Assembly (NCBI RefSeq): GCF_014201195.1 | Contig: NZ_JACHDS010000001.1 | Span: 3,906,001 to 3,970,000 of the forward strand | Direction: 5' to 3' | DNA length: 64,000 nucleotides | Source: Nocardiopsis mwathae | Lineage (GTDB): Bacteria; Actinomycetota; Actinomycetes; Streptosporangiales; Streptosporangiaceae | Shown here: one piece after another, positions 51,448-62,700 of the stretch | Layout: every line of letters begins with the position of its first letter | Position numbering within the stretch: position 1 is the first letter of the stretch | Translations under genes and position numbers: made by a program | The notes under the pieces: model-generated | The model's input: the letters and a program-made list of their open reading frames with translations, nothing else | Told to the model about the DNA's origin: nothing | The model's database searches: none

Positions 51448-52104
51448 TCAGCATGGTCTGCCGAGGATACGCAGCACCGCGATCAGCAGCAGCCTATGCA
51501 GCTCGGCGCGGTCCTCGTCGGTGTGCGGGGCCGTGAGAACGTCGTGGCACCGCTTGAAGACCATGCCCAGGATCATCTGGACCAGGGGGCGCGCGTCCCC
51601 CGCGTCCCGGGGGAGCAGGTCGGCGAACCGCGCCTCCTCGACCGCTTCGCGCAGGGCCTCCTCCCAGGGGGCCATGTGGCCCTGCCACCACTCCGGCTCG
51701 GTCGTCTTCGTCTCGAAGGACGTGGCCATCGCGGCGCCGAGCAGCCCGCCGGAGTCCTCCCAGAAGGCGATGAGGTCGTCGAGGAGGCGGCCGATGTACT
51801 CCTCGAAGCCCTCCATACGCCCGAACCGCAGGTCGACACGGGACATCAGGGCGGTGAACCGCGCGTCCATCGCGTCGCGAAGGATCTCGGTCTTGGCGTC
51901 CTGGTCGCCGTAGTAGGTGTAGACGCTGGAGTGGCTGATGCCGGCTCCGGCGGCGACCTCGGTCACCGAGATGTCCCGAAACGACTTGTGCCGCAGCAGG
52001 TCGGCCAAACTCTGCTGGAGTTGCAGCTGGCGACGAAGGCGCCGAGCGGCACTGTCCTCGGCGTTCTGGCTGCGCCGGAGGCGCGGAGATTCAGGCGGGG
52101 TCAT
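51448..52104 (-). CDS. TetR/AcrR-family transcriptional regulator
   Basis: A 218-aa TetR-type repressor. The N-terminal HTH is LQQSLADLLRHKSFRDISVT, then EVAAGAGISHSSVYTYYGDQ, the standard pattern. The C-terminal ligand domain is helical and unclassified. ATG 52104 starts the well-formed domain; an ATG 27 nt further upstream is possible. It lies upstream of, and in the same direction as, the crotonase-cupin gene, a plausible target. Confidence 0.88.
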   Translation of the reverse strand: MTPPESPRLRRSQNAEDSAARRLRRQLQLQQSLADLLRHKSFRDISVTEVAAGAGISHSSVYTYYGDQDAKTEILRDAMDARFTALMSRVDLRFGRMEGFEEYIGRLLDDLIAFWEDSGGLLGAAMATSFETKTTEPEWWQGHMAPWEEALREAVEEARFADLLPRDAGDARPLVQMILGMVFKRCHDVLTAPHTDEDRAELHRLLLIAVLRILGRPC

Positions 52105-52462
52105 AGTGCAGAGGGTAGATGCTGCGATCACACCCCTATTCCCCCTCTCCCACCTGCAACCTTAGATCGCAGTTACTCAACAGTGTGTTTGTTTCAGACG
52201 ATACAGTGTTGACGATTCGGCACAGAGTTGCAAGACTCACTCTCGGTCGAACGCACGCAGCACGCGAGCGATCACGACGACGCGCTGGAGGGGGAGGACG
52301 GCCGCCGGCCCGGCTCTCCGTGGACGGCACAGAGGAGCGCCCCGGCGTCCCCTCCCCCTCCTTCGCCCTTCGCCCGGCGACCGGCGCCCGGCGACCGGCG
52401 ACCGGCGACGAGCAGCACCCTGCCCGAGCCCGGTCGGCACCCTCGAAGCGGATCCCTTGCTT

Positions 52463-52528
52463 CCGTTGTTCTCGGGGCTGTCGACCGAATTCTCGTCGGT
52501 GTTCGGTCGACAGCCCCGAGATCAACGG
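52463..52528. repeat. Palindromic repeat copy 5
   Basis: Arms 52463-52490 and 52501-52528 pair over about 28 positions with two mismatches, leaving a 10-nt loop. The base CGTTG(A/T)TCTCGG is conserved; the inner arm GGCTGTCGACCGAA differs from every other copy but is matched on the opposite side. It lies about 400 bp from the 3' end of the amidinotransferase-like gene. Confidence 0.85.
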
Positions 52529-52861
52529 AGGAAGGCGCGGGAAAGCACTTTCCCTAAGTGGGCGCCGGATCCAGGCGGGCTGGGCGCCCGGATCTGTGGT
52601 TTCCGGCCGGCTGAAACCCCCTCCCGCAATGACCATGGGATTCAATCGGACGAAACGGAAATCGTCGGATGCGAGCCCATGCTCGTCTTCAGCGAGACCC
52701 CAGGGCTCCCGGATCGCGGAAACCGCTGCACGCGAAGCGGAAAAACGGGCTTCCGGCCGACCCGAACCGTCGATCGGCTCGCCCACAACGTCCAACCGAG
52801 CCCGAAAAGCCACCGGACAGCGCTTCCCCACCCTCTCCTCCGATGATCTCGGCAGAGGAGA

Positions 52862-52887
52862 GTCGGTCACCCCGCGGGGTGACCGAC
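52862..52887. terminator. Perfect 26-bp palindrome, probable terminator
   Basis: GTCGGTCACCCCG followed directly by its reverse complement (52862-52887), 38 bp past the stop of the leftward amidinotransferase-like gene. The position suggests a terminator; there is no T-run. Confidence 0.6.
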
Positions 52888-52925
52888 GGGGGCGGCAGCC
52901 GCTTGCGGCCTCCACCGACTCCAGG

Positions 52926-53984
52926 TCAGCCGCGGACCAGAGGGGCGGTGGCGCAGCGGACGCCGCCGCCGTTCTGCGACACCTTCGCGAACGAGATGTC
53001 GTCGACGACCTCGACACCGCGGCGGCGCAGCTCTCCGATCAGCCGGGTGTGCTCACTCGGGACGATCACCCGGTTCGGGGCCAGGCAGAGGGTGTTGCAC
53101 CCCATGGCGCGAGCCTCCTCCTCGGTCGCGTCGATGACCTCCCAGTCGGCGATGAGGTCGGGGAGACCGCCGGTGAACGCGGGACGATGGGCGATGGCGA
53201 GTCCCGGCCGGACGACCGCGAGGACGCAGTCGAGGTGGAGCCACGTGTCGGCCAGCTGCACCTGGTGGACCCGCCGACCGCCGGCGTGGCGGCGCAGCCA
53301 GTCGACGCCCGCGCGGTTGCTGGCCAGACCGGAGTCGCCGACGAGGATGTCGTCGTCCAGCAGGAACACGTCGCCGCCTTCGAGGAACGGCCCCGGTCCG
53401 TCGGGCCGCTCGATGTCGAACTCGCTCGGCAGCGGGGGCGGCGCCGCGATCCAGCAGGCCTCGGAATCCTCGGCGAGCCGGGCGGCGAGCGCATCGCGGA
53501 AGGCGAACGCCTCCTTGCGGCGCCCCGGGATCATCAGCGAGGCCTCGATGACCGCAGAACCGACGACGATGATCGGGTCGCGGGCGAACACCGGTGCTCC
53601 GCCCGGCACCACGTACCGCGACTCCGCATCGGTGAACGGCCGAGGCCGGTGGACCCGCACCCCGTCGGCCTCGAACAGCGCCGCGAGGTCGTCGAGCTCC
53701 CGTGTGACGGCGTGGACCTCCTCGGGCGGGTAGACGTCCAGCACCGGTCGGCCCGCGTTCCTGTCGAGGAACTCGACCTCCTCCGGGGAGAGACGGATGT
53801 ACTTCACGGCGGAGTACGACAACGGCATCACCAGCCCGTCGGGATCGTTGGCGCCCACCACGACCTCGCGCAGCGGCGCGAACTCGTTCCGCACGGAGAT
53901 GGCCTCGGTGCGGGCGCTGTCGGGCTGCTTCATGGACCCCGCGAGTGTTGTGTGACGAACCGGACCCGTCTGTTCCTCCGGCAT
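52926..53984 (-). CDS. Amidinotransferase/arginine deiminase-fold protein
   Basis: A 352-aa pentein-fold protein. Visible signatures are EFAPLREVVVGA (N-terminal), PVFARDPIIVVG, FLEGGDVFLLDDDILVG (Glu/Asp substrate ligands), DTWLHLDCVLAVVRPG with the catalytic His, and the C-terminal NGGGVRCATAPL with the probable catalytic Cys. This is the pattern of arginine:glycine amidinotransferases, arginine deiminases and dimethylarginine hydrolases; which reaction it performs is not decidable. GGGAGG lies 8 nt before ATG 53984. An ATP-grasp gene lies 258 bp upstream in the same direction. Confidence 0.85.
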   Translation of the reverse strand: MPEEQTGPVRHTTLAGSMKQPDSARTEAISVRNEFAPLREVVVGANDPDGLVMPLSYSAVKYIRLSPEEVEFLDRNAGRPVLDVYPPEEVHAVTRELDDLAALFEADGVRVHRPRPFTDAESRYVVPGGAPVFARDPIIVVGSAVIEASLMIPGRRKEAFAFRDALAARLAEDSEACWIAAPPPLPSEFDIERPDGPGPFLEGGDVFLLDDDILVGDSGLASNRAGVDWLRRHAGGRRVHQVQLADTWLHLDCVLAVVRPGLAIAHRPAFTGGLPDLIADWEVIDATEEEARAMGCNTLCLAPNRVIVPSEHTRLIGELRRRGVEVVDDISFAKVSQNGGGVRCATAPLVRG

Positions 53985-54242
53985 GCGTGCCACCTCCCTG
54001 TTCTGCCGCCCCCCTTGTGCGCCCGGCCGCGCCACGGGCGACACTCACTCCCAGGGTCACAACGGCGCCCCCGGATTCCTTCCGCCGCGGGGATGAAGTT
54101 CGGCCGACCGGCGTCCCCCGTTCGATGTACGCCGAGCCGCTGCGCCACCACCTGGCCCGAGCTGACCAGCGCGATCCGCGCCTCCCTCCCCGCCTGACGG
54201 ACGCGCCTCTCGCCCACGCACCGTCCCGATCCGGTGGCCGCG

Positions 54243-55238
54243 TCACGTCCGCGCCCCGGTCCGGACGTCCTCGATGGCGTGGGAGACCATCCGGAAGAGT
54301 TCGAGGCCGAGGTCCTTGCCGGCGGCACGGAACAGCTCCGGGTACAGGGCGGGGTAGGTGTTCTCGTCGACGATGATCGGGGAACCGCCGTGGAGGATCA
54401 TGTCGAAACCGATGATGTGCGCGCCCAGGGCCTTCTGGGCACGTAGGGCCTGCTCGGCGTAGGCCGGGGGGACCTCGCACGCGTCGACGCCACCGCCCTC
54501 CCCGCCGGGGTCGTAGACCTTGGCGGCGCCGCCTCCCATCTGCGCCCACCGGTGCGGCCGTTTGCGGTAGCCGTACATCAGCGAGCCGTTGATGACGGTG
54601 GCCGAGATCCAGTCGGCGGGGTCGTTGTCGTAGAAGCGCTCCAGCAGGTACGTGCCGTCGGGGGCCGTCGGCACGGCGCTGGTCAGATAGCCGACCAGGT
54701 CGCGCAGCGTGGGGTAGCCGTCGATGAGGAGCACCCCGGTGCCGAAGTAGCCCCGGCGCGGCTTGAGGACCGCCTTCCCCCACTCGGCGAGGACCGGTTC
54801 CGCGGCCGCCACGTTTCCCTGGTGGATCAGCACCGAGTCGGGCACGGCCACCCCGGCACGCCTGAGCGCCAGGTGGGCGCGGTGCTTGTCCACGCCGTTG
54901 GCCAGGCCCTCCGGGTCGACGATCACCCGGGTGTCGCGGCTCAGGTTCTCCAGGGCCTCAAGGTGGTAGCTGTGCGGGCCGCGGTCGATCTGCGCGTACC
55001 AGACGTAGAGGTCGAGGTCGTTGAGGCAGAGGCCGCCGTGGTGGACGCGCCCGTTGCGGATGTGGGTCCGGTCGATGTTGAGGCCGTGGACGAACTCCAC
55101 ACCGTCGAGGCCGTCGAGGTCGGCCAGCAGGGCAAGGCACCGCTCCTGGTCGTCCGCGGGGATCGTGTGCACCGGCAGTCGGCGCACGGCATCGGAGGTT
55201 CCGATCGGCGCCGTCGACAAGAACGTACCGACTCGCAA
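54243..55238 (-). CDS. ATP-grasp domain ligase
   Basis: A 331-aa ATP-grasp protein. Landmarks are VDKHRAHLALRRAGVAVPDS (lid and ATP site), VLKPRRGYFGTGVLLIDG (glycine-rich loop), TYLLERFYDNDPADWISATV (adenine/Mg region) and the metal-binding end IIGFDMILHGGSPIIVDENT. Such enzymes join a carboxylate to an amine or thiol through an acyl phosphate. I choose TTG 55238 because GGGAGGGG lies 8 nt upstream and the conserved part starts there. With the amidinotransferase-like enzyme it may make a guanidino-amino-acid-containing small molecule; that is inferred. Confidence 0.83.
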   Translation of the reverse strand: MRVGTFLSTAPIGTSDAVRRLPVHTIPADDQERCLALLADLDGLDGVEFVHGLNIDRTHIRNGRVHHGGLCLNDLDLYVWYAQIDRGPHSYHLEALENLSRDTRVIVDPEGLANGVDKHRAHLALRRAGVAVPDSVLIHQGNVAAAEPVLAEWGKAVLKPRRGYFGTGVLLIDGYPTLRDLVGYLTSAVPTAPDGTYLLERFYDNDPADWISATVINGSLMYGYRKRPHRWAQMGGGAAKVYDPGGEGGGVDACEVPPAYAEQALRAQKALGAHIIGFDMILHGGSPIIVDENTYPALYPELFRAAGKDLGLELFRMVSHAIEDVRTGART

Positions 55239-55346
55239 CGCGGCGTCCCCTCCCTTGTCAGGCCCACAGCACCACCCGAATATAACGCTGCGTAACCGGT
55301 TGAGGTCGTCCGCGACGCCGATGTGGGACAGGTTCGGTTCGGTGTC

Positions 55347-55376
55347 CGGGTGGAGTGCAGACGGGTGGAGTGCAGA
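55347..55376. repeat. Tandem 15-bp direct repeat in divergent promoter region
   Basis: CGGGTGGAGTGCAGA occurs twice without a gap (55347-55361 and 55362-55376), between the divergent ATP-grasp and ynfA genes. It could be a pair of regulator-binding sites or a simple duplication. Confidence 0.7.
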
Positions 55377-55469
55377 ATGGAGGACCGCCGCACATCGCAC
55401 CTGTTGTGCCGGTTCGCCCCGGTGCAGGCATGGACGTCCGCCCGTCCCGAACCCCGGAGAGTCATTCAC

Positions 55470-55805
55470 GTGCTGCCCGTAAAGTCCGTCCTCCTGTTCA
55501 TCCTCGCCGCCCTGTTCGAGATCGGCGGGGCCTGGCTGGTGTGGCAGGGCGTGCGCGAACACCGCGGCCTGCTGTGGGTCGGTGCCGGCGTCATCGCCCT
55601 GGGACTCTACGGTTTCGTCGCCACGCTGCAGCCCAATGCCGATTTCGGGCGCATCCTGGCCGCCTACGGCGGCGTTTTCGTCGCCGGCTCACTGGCCTGG
55701 GGCATGGTCATGGACGGCTACCGCCCCGACCGCCTGGACATCGTCGGCGCCCTGATCTGCCTGGTGGGCGTCGCCGTGATCATGTACGCCCCGCGCGGCG
55801 CGTGA
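55470..55805 (+). CDS. ynfA: YnfA-family (UPF0060) small multidrug-resistance-like membrane protein
   Basis: A 111-aa protein with four transmembrane helices, matching the UPF0060/YnfA family: [82 protein letters not shown]. Homologues are distant relatives of SMR exporters. GTG 55470 has GGAGAG 8 nt upstream. The gene is convergent with rpoB, with two hairpins between. Confidence 0.9.
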   Translation: MLPVKSVLLFILAALFEIGGAWLVWQGVREHRGLLWVGAGVIALGLYGFVATLQPNADFGRILAAYGGVFVAGSLAWGMVMDGYRPDRLDIVGALICLVGVAVIMYAPRGA

Positions 55806-55925
55806 AGACCGCGACGCCGACACGAACTCCACCGTCCGAAATTCGAGTTCTCGAATCGATCGCCACACGAAGGGCTTGGGGAGGTGGGGTGAGTCCCGGC
55901 ACCGGTGTTCGTCGAGGCGGGAGGG

Positions 55926-56027
55926 GGCGGCCCCGCTGCGGTTCCGGCCGTTGCGGGGCCGCCGTGTCCGGTTCGGGGTCGGGTGGCGGGCCCGAGCCGG
56001 GAGGGGGCGTGTTCCTACCGGCTCGGG
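55926..56027. terminator. Two hairpins between convergent ynfA and rpoB
   Basis: GGCGGCCCCGC (55926-55936) pairs with 55953-55963, and CCCGAGCCGG (55991-56000) pairs with 56018-56027. The second lies about 30 nt from the rpoB stop in the rpoB direction. They probably end the two convergent transcripts. Confidence 0.6.
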
Positions 56028-56057
56028 ACGGGACCCGCAGGTGACGTGCGAAAGACG

Positions 56058-59525
<3,468 letters not shown>

Positions 59526-59573
59526 CAGGGGTCCTTCCGGAGGGCACGGACGGAATCGAAGTGCACGCACGCC

Positions 59574-59596
59574 AAAAACCCCGGACGAATCCGGGG
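59574..59596 (-). terminator. Intrinsic terminator inside the rpoB leader (possible attenuator)
   Basis: On the minus strand CCCCGGA-TTCG-TCCGGGG is followed at once by TTTTT (59578-59574), a textbook intrinsic terminator, rare in this GC-rich genome. It lies downstream of the likely rpoB promoter and about 50 nt before the TTG start, so it may attenuate rpoB transcription. If the promoter call is wrong it could instead end transcripts from the gene upstream. Confidence 0.7.
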
Positions 59597-59620
59597 CGCC
59601 GAAAGGCAGCGCGAGGGGGC

Positions 59621-59650
59621 AGCATAACGCAAATCAGAAACGTATGTCCA
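59621..59650 (-). promoter_or_regulatory. Probable promoter of rpoB
   Basis: Minus-strand hexamers TGGACA (59650-59645) and TATGCT (59626-59621) with 18-nt spacing resemble a vegetative promoter (TTGACA, TATAAT). Transcription would start near 59613, giving a leader of about 88 nt that contains the terminator at 59574-59596. Confidence 0.6.
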
Positions 59651-59951
59651 CTTTTACCATGAACTTCAACCTCGGTGCCGCCATCAATATCGCACAGCCG
59701 CGCTGACGCGTCAACTCCGACAGGTTCCCGGGAGTCATCGGCCCGTATCGGCCACTGCCGGGTGTGCGGGGCTTACCACTACCGTTCTGAGGTCGACTCA
59801 GCCACCACGGTGGAAATCGGTGACCACCGGCACAGCACTTCTCCCTCCTCACTCAGGGATATTCCCTGCCGCGTTTCCGGCACCGAGCCGGGGATTCGCG
59901 CAGGACCGCACGGCGATCCGACGCGCCGGGGATCCCATCGGTGCGGAATGC
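59651..59951. other. Intergenic region upstream of the rpoB promoter
   Basis: 300 bp without a convincing gene. A short dyad, CAGGGA-TAT-TCCCTG (59854-59868), lies about 85 nt past the stop of the leftward membrane-protein gene and could be a weak terminator. No ribosomal-protein gene is present here. Confidence 0.45.
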
Positions 59952-61265
59952 CTAGACCTCGCCGCTCGGACTCTCCACGACCTCCAGGCCGGGACGGGCG
60001 GTCCGGATCGCGCCGAGCAGCCGCGCTTTGCCCGACACGTCCACCGGCACCACGACGCTCCCGTCTCGAACCGCGGCCCAATACGGCGCCGCGGCCGACG
60101 CATCACCGGACGACCCGCCGGACCCGGCCGAAGGAAGAGGGCCGTCGAGGAACAGGGTCACCGTGGTGTGCTCGAAAGGGATGTAGCTGAACCAGGGGCG
60201 CCGGAAACCGGTGTGGCCGACGGCCGAATCGATGCGCTCCCACGGCAGGAAGACGGTGCCGCCGCGGAGCCACCACCTGCCCTCGGAGACGAGGGCGACA
60301 CCGTCGGCGCCGACGCGCACCCCCTGTCGGGTCATGAAGCGCGGCACCAGGTAGGCGATGCCGACCAGCGGCACCGCCGTGATGACATGGATCAGCCACA
60401 ACTCCGCGATCCGCTCCCCCTCCCCGCTGATGAGGAATCCGCCGATCAGCACCGCGTCCAGCGCCGCGAGGAGCGGGCCGAAGTGCAGCGTGAAGTGCCA
60501 CCGGCCCTTCCGCCGGTCGACCCTCCGCACCCGGATCCACGCCCCTTGCGTGCAACGGTCGGGTGGGTCGTCGGACGTGCCGGGGGCGGCGTCCCGCCAT
60601 CGCACCCGGCGTTCGGGCGCCACCTCCGCGGGGTCGGGTCCGGGGTCGCGGAGGCGCTCCGGGGCGACCTCCTCGATCCGCTCGCGCACCCGCGATGCCG
60701 GTCGTCCGGTGAACACGAGCCGGTCGTAGCGGTGAGGACCACCCCGGCGCGGGTCGCCGGCCGGGACGAACACCGTGAACCCGGGCGGGCTCACGTGGCT
60801 CCCGTCCGGAGCCACGTGGACCTCCAACGCCGCGCGCCGCGGCATCCGGCCGCGATATCGGCGCACCACCACACCGCGGATCGCACGCCACGGAAGGAAC
60901 AGGTCCTGGCCGGCCGACCACAGCAGGGGCCGCTGCGCCGCACGCAGCCCCAGCGGCGTGACCTCGACCCCCTGCGCGGCGAAGTACGTCGGCATCACCC
61001 ACAAGTTCGCCCCCGCGGTCATGACCACGGTCATCGCGAACACCACGCCCAGGACGACAAGGAAGATCCCTGGCTGCTCCCCCTCGACCCACAGCACGAC
61101 AGGACCGGCAACGAACGGCACCGCGACCACGCTGACGAACGCGAAGGTCAGGGGCGATCTCACACACCAGTGCAGGACGCGCCTCGGCCGCACGCTGATC
61201 CACTCGGTCCTCGGCGAGCCGCGGCTGTCCGGCTGCTCTTCCCGACATCCGCTTCCCTCGCTCAT
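59952..61265 (-). CDS. Membrane protein with PH-like repeated domains
   Basis: A 437-aa protein with two similar halves. Each has a pair of transmembrane helices (about 35-90 and 280-325) followed by a soluble beta-rich segment. These contain LFLPWRAIRGVVVRRYRGRM in the first and VFLPWERIDSAVGHTGFRRP in the second. The repeated F-LPW-x-x-I pattern and the layout suggest PH-like (bacterial PH/DUF304-type) domains. The function is unknown. A CATAAT hexamer ends 7 nt before ATG 61265, suggesting a leaderless mRNA. Confidence 0.65.
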   Translation of the reverse strand: MSEGSGCREEQPDSRGSPRTEWISVRPRRVLHWCVRSPLTFAFVSVVAVPFVAGPVVLWVEGEQPGIFLVVLGVVFAMTVVMTAGANLWVMPTYFAAQGVEVTPLGLRAAQRPLLWSAGQDLFLPWRAIRGVVVRRYRGRMPRRAALEVHVAPDGSHVSPPGFTVFVPAGDPRRGGPHRYDRLVFTGRPASRVRERIEEVAPERLRDPGPDPAEVAPERRVRWRDAAPGTSDDPPDRCTQGAWIRVRRVDRRKGRWHFTLHFGPLLAALDAVLIGGFLISGEGERIAELWLIHVITAVPLVGIAYLVPRFMTRQGVRVGADGVALVSEGRWWLRGGTVFLPWERIDSAVGHTGFRRPWFSYIPFEHTTVTLFLDGPLPSAGSGGSSGDASAAAPYWAAVRDGSVVVPVDVSGKARLLGAIRTARPGLEVVESPSGEV

Positions 61266-61489
61266 ACACCGAATTATGGACACCACTGGTCGAGCACACG
61301 ATCGGTGAAGCATGACACCCGCGGGTTGACCGGAACTTTGCCGCTGCTTCCTGGGATCGCCGACGACACGCTCGTAGCATCGACGGCAGGGCCTTGACCG
61401 GAGCGGCACGCAGGCGGGGGGACGACCGGTGCCGGGCGGGTCATGAGTGAGCGCGGGGACGCTGCGCCGGTGACGGGGGAGTACAGGGT

Positions 61490-62662
61490 TTGGCGTGGGT
61501 CGCTGCCGGAATGTGGTCGCCGCTGGTGGCGGGGGACACCGGATTCGGCCTGACGAGCGGCAAGTTCCTGCTGGCGCTGGCGCTGCTGGCGGTGGCCGCC
61601 GTCGTGCTCACCGTGTGGCTGTGGCCCCGCCTGGCCGGGCGCGGGGTACTCCCCGTCCTGGGCAGGATCGGCCTGGTGCTGCTGGTCGACGTGACCGTGC
61701 TCGCCGCACTCGCCGCGGTGGCCAACCGGGAGGTGAAGGCCTACCCGACCTGGTCGGACCTCTTCACCACCGGCTCCCAGCAGCGCATCGTGGGCGAGGA
61801 CACCTCCCCCGCGACCACGAGGGCCGTCGAACTCCAGGTCACCGGCCGGACCGCCCCCGGGGTACCCGGCGGCGCCGACCCCGCGGCCGTCGGCCAGCTC
61901 CAACAGGTCTCCTTCACCGGCCCCGCCTCCGGCCTGCGTGGCACCGGGACCGTCTACCTGCCACCCGAGTACTTCGCCAAGAACGCGGACGAGCGGACCT
62001 TCCCCGTCGTCGCGGTGGTCGCCGGCCAGGGGCAGGACCCGCAGCGCCTCATGACCGACCTCTCCCCCGCCGCCGCGCAGCTGGCCGAGGCACGCGCCGG
62101 CCGCGTCGACCCCGCCATCTGGGCCGTCCTCGCCCCCTCCGACGACACCGCGCGCGCCTGCGTCGACGTCCCGAAGGGGCCGCGCGGCCTTGCGTTCGCC
62201 GGCCAGGACACGGCCTGGCTGCTGCGCGACACCTACCGCACCTCCCCCGACCGGCGCGCCTGGTCGGTCGCCGGAATCGGAGACGGCGCAGCCTGCGCGC
62301 TGCGCGCCGCCATGACCGGCTCCGACGTCTACGGGGCCGCGGTCATGCTGGGCGGCAGCCCGGGCACCCCCGACAACGGCGACCTGTACGGCGACAGCGC
62401 CGAGGTGCGCTCGCTCAGCGACCCGCTGTGGCGCCTGCGGCACCTCCCCGCCCCGCCCATCCGCGTCCTGGTCGGAGAAACGGGCGGGAAGGACCGCACC
62501 GCCGACGAGCTCGACGATGCCGCCGGCGAGCCGATGACCGTGACGGCCCTCCGCGCGACGGGCGGCACCACCGCCGCATCGTGGAAATCCCGCATGGGGG
62601 ATGTCGCCCGCTGGGTCGCCCCCAAGGGCGAGGGGGCCGCTTCCCGCCGGGAGGGCCCGTGA
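61490..62662 (+). CDS. Membrane-anchored esterase-fold protein lacking catalytic residues
   Basis: A 390-aa protein with two N-terminal transmembrane helices (about 25-45 and 57-78) and an external alpha/beta-hydrolase domain of the esterase D/antigen 85 type. Aligned with the following gene, the nucleophile elbow GVSSG is replaced by GIGDG (Gly264 in place of Ser), and the C-terminal His motif GGHNFDTW by GGTTAASW. It is probably a pseudoenzyme. TTG 61490 has GGGGGAG upstream; ATG 61511 is an alternative. The downstream paralogue starts 38 bp after its stop. Confidence 0.75.
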   Translation: MAWVAAGMWSPLVAGDTGFGLTSGKFLLALALLAVAAVVLTVWLWPRLAGRGVLPVLGRIGLVLLVDVTVLAALAAVANREVKAYPTWSDLFTTGSQQRIVGEDTSPATTRAVELQVTGRTAPGVPGGADPAAVGQLQQVSFTGPASGLRGTGTVYLPPEYFAKNADERTFPVVAVVAGQGQDPQRLMTDLSPAAAQLAEARAGRVDPAIWAVLAPSDDTARACVDVPKGPRGLAFAGQDTAWLLRDTYRTSPDRRAWSVAGIGDGAACALRAAMTGSDVYGAAVMLGGSPGTPDNGDLYGDSAEVRSLSDPLWRLRHLPAPPIRVLVGETGGKDRTADELDDAAGEPMTVTALRATGGTTAASWKSRMGDVARWVAPKGEGAASRREGP

Positions 62663-62700
62663 GACCCGGACACCGCCGAACGGAACGGAGCGCCGCCTAA

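Larger units (their letters stand above)
52105..52925. other. Intergenic region with palindrome copy 5 and short tandem repeats
   Basis: About 820 bp with no supported gene. It contains short tandem CCGGCGACC-like repeats (about 52372-52411), palindromic repeat copy 5 (52463-52528) and a perfect 26-bp palindrome (52862-52887). The part 52560-52850 is somewhat AT-richer and holds several open frames without ribosome sites or domain signals. Confidence 0.45.

Noticed and set aside
52372-52411. Short CCGGCGACC-like tandem repeats as a CRISPR array
   Set aside because: Units are only about 9 nt, lack spacers, and no cas gene is present.
53053-54783. 576-codon leftward frame spanning the ATP-grasp and amidinotransferase genes
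   Set aside because: Out-of-frame shadow of two well-supported genes, Arg/Gly-rich throughout.
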